Positions 58,081 to 64,000 of a DNA stretch of 64,000 bases are shown one piece after another. The DNA is from Sphingopyxis sp. YF1. Its GTDB lineage: Bacteria; Pseudomonadota; Alphaproteobacteria; Sphingomonadales; Sphingomonadaceae. The notes beneath the pieces are model-generated. The model was given only the letters and a program-made list of their open reading frames with translations. It ran no database searches and was not told the origin of the DNA. Numbering within the stretch: the first letter of the stretch is position 1; each line of letters begins with the position of its first letter. Both the position numbers and the translations under genes were made by a program. Where the stretch lies: contig NZ_CP033204.1 in NCBI RefSeq assembly GCF_022701295.1, positions 124,001-188,000 of the forward strand, given 5' to 3'.

Positions 58081-59157
58081 TCACATGGCGTTGCTGTCGA
58101 GTTCCACATTGCGGTCTTTGCCCCACGTCGTCACGCTCGACACCTTGCGGTTCGCCCGGATGATCTCCATCGCGCGCTCGGGCGAGGGCAGGCGGTCCTG
58201 CGCGACATAATTGGCCGTCCGGTTGGCGGTAACGAGCCCGATCGCAAAGCGCGGCGATGCGGGCGTCTTGCCTTCAGCGGGATCGGCGATCGACAATTCG
58301 GGGCCGACGATCACCGCATTGCCGTTGTCGCCGACCGCGAGCAGGTAGCGTTCGGCATCGCCGTCGGGGCGATAGAGGGTCTGCATCGGTTCGACGATGC
58401 GATCGCGGCACCAGCGGGCCGGCCGGGTCTGCGCCCCGCCGATCTTGGCATTGCCGGCCGCGAGCGACAGCAAGCTGCTCATCAGCGCGGCGGCGCCATC
58501 CTTCGGTGCGTCCTGCGCGGTGCCATCGAACGTCAGCCTGTCGGGGCAATCGGCGACGGGTTCGGCCGCCGTTGCCGGGGCGATCGTCGACGGCCAGCGA
58601 ATTTCGGCCAGCGCCTGTTCCATCCACGCGCCGAGTTCGGCGGGGGACCGGGTCTGCGATGATGCGCGAACCTTGACGTAGAATTCGCCGACGGGAAGGA
58701 GCATCACGCCGGTGCTGCGATAGGCCGACGCCGCGCCGGGCGCATAGGTCGCGACCAGCCCGCTGGCTGCGGTCTGGCCGGGCGGAGCGAAGGCGCGCAC
58801 GGGGGCAGCGAGAGCCGGATTGTGATAGGCGTCGCGGATCTCGACCGCCCCCTGTGCTTGCGCGAACCAGAGCGCGACATTCCCGTTGGTGTTGCGATAG
58901 ACGTAGAGCGACAGGGAGTCGTTGCTGTTCTGCGCGTCGAACTGCAGGCCGACGTCCAGGTCGTCGGGCGCGTAGGCGATGGCACGGCTGCGGGTGTTGC
59001 CGCCGAGCGTGGCGGGAACGCTGATGCCGCTATGCTTGTGTTTCCACGCCTTGCCGTTCTTGACCGGCAGCATCTGCTGCGCCGACGCGGCGGACGCGCT
59101 GCCGATGCAGGCCAGCGCGGCGACGAACAGCAGGGGCTTCGATGCACGGGTTTTCAT
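58081..59157 (-). CDS. Secreted protein of unknown function, tandem paralog A
   Basis: Encodes 358 residues from 59157; MEPPMKT at 59169 is an alternative start. Signal peptide (SKPLLFVAALACIGSASAAS). Shares with the gene just upstream the motifs GKxWxHxHSGIxxPAxL, SLxxYxxRxTNG, FxPPGQxxASGL, RSTGVxLxxVGxxYVKxRA, PVADC, RWCxDxxVxPMQ-type, YRPDGDAERYLLAVGDNGN and AQDRLPSPER. Two conserved cysteines (VADCPDRL, RWCRDR) could form a disulfide. No enzyme motif seen. Its own insert (LMSSLLSLAAGNAKIGG) is absent in the paralog. Confidence 0.75.
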   Translation of the reverse strand: MKTRASKPLLFVAALACIGSASAASAQQMLPVKNGKAWKHKHSGISVPATLGGNTRSRAIAYAPDDLDVGLQFDAQNSNDSLSLYVYRNTNGNVALWFAQAQGAVEIRDAYHNPALAAPVRAFAPPGQTAASGLVATYAPGAASAYRSTGVMLLPVGEFYVKVRASSQTRSPAELGAWMEQALAEIRWPSTIAPATAAEPVADCPDRLTFDGTAQDAPKDGAAALMSSLLSLAAGNAKIGGAQTRPARWCRDRIVEPMQTLYRPDGDAERYLLAVGDNGNAVIVGPELSIADPAEGKTPASPRFAIGLVTANRTANYVAQDRLPSPERAMEIIRANRKVSSVTTWGKDRNVELDSNAM

Positions 59158-59186
59158 CGGGGGCTCCATTCTCTCGCTCGGGACAA

Positions 59187-60131
59187 TTATGGTTTGGGCC
59201 AGGTCGCAACCGCGCCCGTCGAACGCCCCGCCTTGGCGAGGTCGAGCACGCGCTGCGGCGCCGGCATCCTGTCCTGCGCCGCCATCAGGAAGGTCTGGGC
59301 GGGCGTGACGAAATCGATCGCATAATGCCCGGCCTGAGGCTGGACCGAGAAACCCTTGCCGTTGTCGCCCGCGGCGAGCAGGTAGCGGTCGCGGGCGCCG
59401 TCGGGACGATAGACCGCCTGATTGCCCGCGACGACGCTGTCGAGACACCAGCGCGCTGCCGCCAGGCGCGGCGCAGGGGCGGTGGCTGCGGGAGATGCAT
59501 CGACGGTGGCAGCCTGAAAGTGCAGCCCCGGGCCGCAATCGGCGACCGGCTGGACCGCAGCGGCCGGCGCGCCACGCGGCAGCGTCAATTCACCGAGCAC
59601 GCCTTCCATCCACTCCGACAGGTCGCCCGGGGCGAGCGTCGCAGAATGGGCACGCAGTTTCACATACCAGCCGCCGACCGCGAACAGCGCAACCCCGGTG
59701 CTGCGGACGCCCTCGACGCCGACCGGTGCGAACACGGCCTTGAGCCCGCTGGCGACCGGCTGGCCGGGCGGGGAGAAGGCGACGGGGGCGATGCCATAGG
59801 GCGGCGCCTTGAGGTCCTCGCGCAGCGCGATCGCGCGCACCGCCTGCGCGAGCCAGACGGGAACCGCGCCGTTGGTGTCGCGGAAAATATAGACGGTGAG
59901 CGATTCGCGGCCGTCGCCGGATGCGAAATTCTGGCTGATGTCGAGTTCGGGCGCTGCGAAGCTCGTGGCGCGGACGCGCGGCAGCTCGTCGAGCGCGGCG
60001 GGGATGACGATGCCGCTATGCGCGTGCGTCCATGGTTTGCCGGCCGTTGTCGGCAATGGTTCCTGCGCGGCGACCGGAGTCGCTGCAAGCAGCATCGCCG
60101 TAAAAAACGGCCAACAGCAGGTGCTTGCCAT
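59187..60131 (-). CDS. Secreted protein of unknown function, tandem paralog B
   Basis: Encodes 314 residues from the ATG at 60131 (GTG one codon earlier is possible). Signal peptide ASTCCWPFFTAMLLAATPVA. Shares the architecture of the next gene: GKPWTHAHSGIVIPAALDEL, FRDTNGAVPVWLAQAVRAIA, FSPPGQPVASGLKAVFAPVG, RSTGVALFAVGGWYVKLRA, PVADCGPGL, ARWCLDSVVAG, YRPDGARDRYLLAAGDNGKG, TFLMAAQDRMPAPQRV. About half of the positions in these blocks agree, an old duplication. Thirty bases separate the genes. Family not recognised. Confidence 0.75.
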   Translation of the reverse strand: MASTCCWPFFTAMLLAATPVAAQEPLPTTAGKPWTHAHSGIVIPAALDELPRVRATSFAAPELDISQNFASGDGRESLTVYIFRDTNGAVPVWLAQAVRAIALREDLKAPPYGIAPVAFSPPGQPVASGLKAVFAPVGVEGVRSTGVALFAVGGWYVKLRAHSATLAPGDLSEWMEGVLGELTLPRGAPAAAVQPVADCGPGLHFQAATVDASPAATAPAPRLAAARWCLDSVVAGNQAVYRPDGARDRYLLAAGDNGKGFSVQPQAGHYAIDFVTPAQTFLMAAQDRMPAPQRVLDLAKAGRSTGAVATWPKP

Positions 60132-60204
60132 CACCCATTCTCCCCCGAACCGCGACAACCTAGCTGTCAGAACGGGAGGGCGCTGGCAAGCGCTGCTTCA
60201 GCGG

Positions 60205-61431
60205 TCAGCCGGCGATTGCGGCCTTGAGCTTGTCGACGAGGTCGGTGCGTTCCCACGGGAAGGCTTCGCCGGTCGCCTGGCGGCCGAAATGACCATAGGC
60301 GGCGGTCTGCCGATAGATCGGCTTGTTGAGGCCGAGGTGGGTGCGGATGCCCTTGGGCGTCAGGCGGACGAGCTGCGGGATCGCCTGCTCGATCGCAGCC
60401 TCGGTGACGCCGTCGGCGGCAGTGCCGTGCAGGTCGACATAGATCGACAGCGGTTCGGCGACGCCGATCGCGTAGCTGAGCTGGATGGTGCAGCGGCGCG
60501 CGAGGCCTGCGGCGACGATATTCTTCGCGAGATAGCGGGTGATATAGGCGGCCGAGCGGTCGACCTTGGTCGGGTCCTTGCCGCTGAACGCGCCGCCGCC
60601 GTGCGGGCTCGCGCCGCCATAGGTGTCGACGATGATCTTGCGACCGGTCAGGCCGGCGTCGCCGTCGGGGCCACCGATCTCGAAACGCCCCGTCGGGTTG
60701 ATGTGATAGACGGTGTTCGCGGTCAGCAGTTCGGCGGGCAGCACGTCGGCGATCACGCCGAGCACATAGGTGCGAAGCTGGTTGTACTTTGCCTCGTCAC
60801 CCTCGCCATTGTGCCAGTAATAGCCCGGCGCGTGCTGGGTCGACACGACGATCGCGGTCGCTTCGACCGGGCGTTCGTTGGCGTAGCGCAGCGTGACCTG
60901 GCTCTTGGTGTCGGGCTCGAGGAACGGGGCGTTGCCCGCCTTGCGGTCGGCCGCCATGCGCTCGAGGATCTTGTGGCTGTAATCGAGCGTCGCGGGCATC
61001 AGGTCGGGGGTCTCGTCCGACGCATAGCCGAACATGATGCCCTGGTCGCCAGCGCCTTCATCCTTGTCGCCGCTTTCGTCGACACCCTGCGCGATATGCG
61101 CCGACTGGCCGTGGAGGTTGTTTTCGAAGCGGAAGCTTTCCCAGTGGAAACCCGACTGTTCGTAACCGATGTCCTTCACCACCTGGCGTACGGTCTTTTC
61201 GATCTCTTCGAGCGCGCCGGGCGCCCATGCGTCATTCTCGAACACGCCCTTGCAGCGGATTTCGCCCGCGAGCACGACGAGCTGAGTCGTGGTCAGCGTC
61301 TCGCACGCGACGCGCGCCTCGGGGTCCTTCGACAGGAACAGGTCGACGATCGAATCCGAAATCTGGTCGGCAACCTTGTCGGGATGGCCTTCGGACACGC
61401 TTTCGGACGTGAAGAGGAAGCTGTTGCGCAT
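60205..61431 (-). CDS. metK: S-adenosylmethionine synthetase
   Basis: Encodes 408 residues, slightly longer than E. coli MetK. Makes SAM from methionine and ATP. Signatures: [82 protein letters not shown], and [19 protein letters not shown]. It lies 51 bases downstream of lnt, with an ArsR-type inverted repeat between them suggesting its own SAM/SAH-linked promoter. Confidence 0.98.
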   Translation of the reverse strand: MRNSFLFTSESVSEGHPDKVADQISDSIVDLFLSKDPEARVACETLTTTQLVVLAGEIRCKGVFENDAWAPGALEEIEKTVRQVVKDIGYEQSGFHWESFRFENNLHGQSAHIAQGVDESGDKDEGAGDQGIMFGYASDETPDLMPATLDYSHKILERMAADRKAGNAPFLEPDTKSQVTLRYANERPVEATAIVVSTQHAPGYYWHNGEGDEAKYNQLRTYVLGVIADVLPAELLTANTVYHINPTGRFEIGGPDGDAGLTGRKIIVDTYGGASPHGGGAFSGKDPTKVDRSAAYITRYLAKNIVAAGLARRCTIQLSYAIGVAEPLSIYVDLHGTAADGVTEAAIEQAIPQLVRLTPKGIRTHLGLNKPIYRQTAAYGHFGRQATGEAFPWERTDLVDKLKAAIAG

Positions 61432-61450
61432 GGAGAGCCTTTTGGATCGA

Positions 61451-61470
61451 ATATAAAGGAAGCTTTATGT
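61451..61470. promoter_or_regulatory. ATATAAAG-N4-CTTTATGT operator upstream of metK
   Basis: An 8-4-8 inverted repeat with one mismatch, centred 29 bases before the metK ATG. ATAAAG...CTTTAT dyads before metK and other methionine-cycle genes are described for the ArsR-type regulators SahR/SamR in proteobacteria; this one fits that pattern. No regulator gene is in the window. No SAM riboswitch fold was evident. Confidence 0.6.
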
Positions 61471-61482
61471 GATGCGCCGTTG

Positions 61483-63150
61483 TTAACGCCCGCGCCGCCG
61501 AAAGGCAATGGCGAGCGCGAGCAGCAGCAGCGCGAAACCGACGGGAAGCATGTTGCCGTAGCGCGCGAAGAGCGTGGGCGCGTGCGGCGGCGGCAGGTCG
61601 GTGTCGATCCGTCCGGCGGTGTGCATCGGGATCGATTCGAGGATGCGGCCGTCGGCGTCGATCACCGCGCTGATCCCGGTCGGCGTCGAACGGACGACGG
61701 GCAGTCCTTCCTCGATTGCGCGCAGCCGCGCCTGCGCCAGATGCTGCGGCGGACCCCACCCGCCGAACCAGGCATCGTTCGAGGGATTGAAGATGAAATC
61801 GGGGCGATGGTCGCGGTCGACGGTCTGACCTGAGAAGATGATCTCGTAACAGATTTGCAGCCCCGCCTTGCCAAAGGCGCCGAGGTCGAGCGTCCGCGGC
61901 CCCGGTCCCGGCCAGAAATCGATGTCCCCGGGTGCGAGACGCGACAGGCCGATGGCGGACAGCAGTGGCCGCATCGGCAGATATTCGCCATAGGGGACCA
62001 GATGGGCCTTGTCGTAGCGTGCGCCCAGCGTTCCGTCGGCATGGAGCGTCATCACCGCGTTGCGCGCGCCGACCGCTTCGCCCTGCTTGTCGAATTCCAG
62101 CTTCAGCGCACCGAGCAGGATGACGTCGTCGCGGTTCAGCAGGCTGGTGATCCGCGTGCGGGCGTTAGCGGGCGAGCGGTCGTAATAATAGAGCGGATAG
62201 CCGGTTTCGAGATAGTCGGGGATCGCCGCTTCCGGCCACAGGACGAGGCGCGGGGTGTCGGATTTTGGCGTGGTCAGCCGCGCGAGCTTGGCGAAGTTGG
62301 CGGCTGCCTTGTCGCCTTCCCATTTGTCCTGCTGGCCGACGTTCGGCTGGACGACGGTGATCGGGACGGGATTGCGCTTCGCTTGCGCCGGATCGTCGGC
62401 GGGTGAACCGGTCACGTCACGGAGCTGCGCCAAATGGATAAACGGGGCCGACAGCACAAAAATGGCGGCGAGCGCCCCGCCGAGAATCACGGTCGGAAAG
62501 GTGCCATCCCGCAACGAAGGGCCCACCGCCCGCCACCACGTCGGTACCCATCTGATAGCCTGAAGGAGGATCAAGCCGGCGATTAGCATAACGATCGCCG
62601 ACATGCCGTAAGAACCGACAAGCCGGGTGGGTGACAGGACCGGCATGATTGGCGTGAAAATCGCGCTCAAAGGATTCCACGCGAAACCGGTGAACACCCA
62701 ACTGCGCAGCCATTCGGTCAGCGCCCATAGCGCAGCAAAGGCGAGGATGAAGGAGAGCGAGGCTGCGGCGCTGGTATCGCCTCTGAACCGCGCGACCATC
62801 CACGCCCCCCACGCCGTCAGTGCGGGGTAGACGGCGAGGTAGAGCGCGAGCAGGACCACTGCGATCCATCCCAGCCAGGCCGGCATCGCCGCCTGATAGG
62901 TGAACGCAGTCGCGATCCAGTTGAGGCCGAGGGTGAAGTGGCCGACCCCGAAGGCCCAGCCGATGCCGAGCGCGCGGCGTCCCTCCGGGCTGCGTGCCAC
63001 CAGCGCCATCCAGCCCGCGAGCGCGAGCAAGGTCAGCGGCCACAGGTTCAGCGGCGCGAAGCCGGTCGCGGAGACGAGGCCGAGCAGCAGCGCGAGCGAT
63101 TTGGGCCAGCGGTCGGCAAGAGCGGCGATGCGGGGGGTCAGCGCGGTCAC
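61483..63150 (-). CDS. lnt: Apolipoprotein N-acyltransferase
   Basis: Encodes 555 residues if started at the GTG at 63150 (VTALTPRIAALADRWPKSLA); an ATG at 63198 (MRAPLW) adds 16 residues and has a close GGGAGA site, so either is possible. N-terminal half with about eight membrane segments; C-terminal nitrilase-like domain with catalytic triad motifs LVLWPEAAIPDYLE (Glu), ARYDKAHLVPYGEYLP (Lys) and GLQICYEIIFSGQ (Cys). It N-acylates lipoproteins in the inner membrane as the last maturation step after LspA. Upstream region carries a dispersed repeat. Confidence 0.95.
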   Translation of the reverse strand: MTALTPRIAALADRWPKSLALLLGLVSATGFAPLNLWPLTLLALAGWMALVARSPEGRRALGIGWAFGVGHFTLGLNWIATAFTYQAAMPAWLGWIAVVLLALYLAVYPALTAWGAWMVARFRGDTSAAASLSFILAFAALWALTEWLRSWVFTGFAWNPLSAIFTPIMPVLSPTRLVGSYGMSAIVMLIAGLILLQAIRWVPTWWRAVGPSLRDGTFPTVILGGALAAIFVLSAPFIHLAQLRDVTGSPADDPAQAKRNPVPITVVQPNVGQQDKWEGDKAAANFAKLARLTTPKSDTPRLVLWPEAAIPDYLETGYPLYYYDRSPANARTRITSLLNRDDVILLGALKLEFDKQGEAVGARNAVMTLHADGTLGARYDKAHLVPYGEYLPMRPLLSAIGLSRLAPGDIDFWPGPGPRTLDLGAFGKAGLQICYEIIFSGQTVDRDHRPDFIFNPSNDAWFGGWGPPQHLAQARLRAIEEGLPVVRSTPTGISAVIDADGRILESIPMHTAGRIDTDLPPPHAPTLFARYGNMLPVGFALLLLALAIAFRRRGR

Positions 63151-63272
63151 GCGCTCTGCTTTAGCGGCGTGCCGCGCGGCCCACAATGGCGCTCGCATTT
63201 CTCCCGGGCGTGTCGCCGGTGTAAATGGCAGCCGACGAGCGAAGCGGACATCATGGCAAACCAGACCCCGTT

Positions 63273-63347
63273 CGCATCGAGCGAAGTCGAGATGCCCCTC
63301 GGCCGGGCGCGTCCTTGATGTGTCTCGACTTCGCTCGACACGAACGG
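63273..63347. repeat. Dispersed inverted repeat, copy 2
   Basis: Same arms (TCGAGCGAAGTCGAGA / TCTCGACTTCGCTCGA) and flanks (CGCA, CACGAACGG) as the copy at 8337-8412, with a different centre of about 28 bases. It lies in the 460-base gap before lnt (63151-63611), where no gene is otherwise evident. Confidence 0.8.
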
Positions 63348-63611
63348 GCATGGAGGATTGCGCGCTCTCCACCCCGCCGGCGCCGCCCCAAATAGGCCTT
63401 TCCTGAATTATCGGGCTGTGCGAGCCTTCATCCGGCGCTTTCATTTGGTGGACAAACCCGGTCGGGTTCCGTTTGCGGGTGCGGTCACGACGAAGCGCGT
63501 GACGGGCGCGTTTCGCACTCCTCGAGCGTCCAAATCGGGGATGCAACAGGCTGAACTTCGCTGAACTTTGGAACCACCGCGCGGCGCTCGCGCCAACCGG
63601 CCACGCGCTGC

Positions 63612-64000
63612 CTAAAGCATATATTTCATCTTGATCGACTGGCGCATGTCGCCCGTCACCGCAAAGCTGGCTGCTTTGAAGCTCGGCGGGCCGACGGTGA
63701 TCGCCGGATTGCGCGAAAAGCCGAAGCCCTCCTTCGGCAGGAAGATCGCGACATCCATCTTGTTGTTGCTGTTCTCGTCGTGGACGACCGCGATCGCATA
63801 GGTGCCGGTCGCGGGCGCATGCACCGCGAAATCACCGGCGTCGGCCGCCTTCACCGCCATACGCACCGACGTCTTGTCCTTGCTGCAGTCGGGAAAGGCC
63901 TTGGGGTTGGTGGTCAGGCAGACGAGGATCTGCCCCTTGGTGCTGCGCAGTCCGGTGACGCTGACCTCAACCGTCGGCGGCGGCGGGGTCGCGGTCGCGG
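63612..64000 (-). CDS. DUF2141 family protein, 5' end outside the window
   Basis: The frame is open from the window edge to the stop at 63612-63614; at least about 128 residues. Translation from the edge gives VEVSVTGLRSTKGQILVCLT, then KAFPDCSKDKT and VVHDENSNNKMDVAIFLPKE, followed by a final IKMKYML. The block (GLRS.KGQI..CL, FPDC, HDENxNxKMD) is the DUF2141 signature, small secreted or periplasmic proteins. Two Cys probably pair. The signal peptide, if any, lies beyond the edge. Function not known. Confidence 0.85.
   Translation of the reverse strand, partial: ATATPPPPTVEVSVTGLRSTKGQILVCLTTNPKAFPDCSKDKTSVRMAVKAADAGDFAVHAPATGTYAIAVVHDENSNNKMDVAIFLPKEGFGFSRNPAITVGPPSFKAASFAVTGDMRQSIKMKYML

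Noticed and set aside
61432..61482. SAM riboswitch before metK
   Set aside because: Only 51 bases between lnt and metK, with a short operator-like dyad rather than a riboswitch core.
1..64000. tRNA, rRNA, CRISPR array, integrase or insertion sequence
   Set aside because: No cloverleaf with T-loop signature, rRNA stretch, regularly spaced repeats or transposase/integrase motif was recognised on either strand; a covariance-model scan was not possible.

Overview
The window is about 64 kb of high-GC chromosomal DNA from an alphaproteobacterium, most likely a sphingomonad (Sphingopyxis or Sphingomonas type). The call rests on gene content and style: a BamF/DUF3035-type lipoprotein, large TonB receptors with a sphingomonad-like plug, a PilZ/XRE regulator, a crtY-like gene, and tight operons with ATGA overlaps. 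No rRNA, tRNA, CRISPR array, insertion sequence or prophage was recognised. Both ends cut through genes: the first gene lacks its 5' end, and the last gene, on the minus strand, also lacks its 5' end.

Layout. 1-4.2 kb: small uncharacterised proteins, dxs (isoprenoid entry) and a membrane protein. 4.3-13.7 kb, minus strand: ileS-lspA-lipoprotein, a glycerophosphodiesterase, then a compact purE-purK-folA-M19 dipeptidase-ribF run. 13.9-17.9 kb, plus strand: a GGDEF cyclase, a degenerate GDT1-like membrane protein, dps, and an SPFH protein followed by a ribbon-helix-helix protein and two tiny membrane proteins, all downstream of a perfect 32-bp palindrome. 17.9-24.4 kb: a TauE-type exporter, a LysR regulator, a repeat-rich spacer, an FKBP isomerase, pip, a DUF2520 protein and a PilZ-XRE fusion.

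24.8-41.0 kb holds two complete chaperone-usher fimbrial loci lying back to back. Locus 1 (minus strand, 33.8 to 25.2 kb) has seven small two-cysteine or four-cysteine subunit-like genes, then chaperone, usher and a tip-adhesin-like gene. Locus 2 (plus strand, 35.8 to 41.0 kb) has two spore-coat-U-like pilins, chaperone, usher and a two-domain adhesin, in Csu-like order. Between them are two AT-rich control regions and a shortened, degenerate lycopene-cyclase-like gene. A regulator with intact c-di-GMP-binding PilZ motifs and a DNA-binding domain lies just outside locus 1.

41.1-57.3 kb reads as a murein and D-amino-acid salvage region: a TonB receptor divergent from a penicillin-acylase-family hydrolase; an operon of AmpG-like permease, serine hydrolase and DD-carboxypeptidase; and, divergently, dgcN-like, dgcA-like, a secreted D-aminoacylase-like enzyme, a LysR regulator and a glutamate/dicarboxylate symporter. 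57.3-64 kb, minus strand: trmB, a tandem pair of related secreted proteins of unknown function, metK behind an ArsR-type inverted repeat, lnt, and a partial DUF2141 protein. A 75-bp dispersed inverted repeat occurs at both 8.3 and 63.3 kb.
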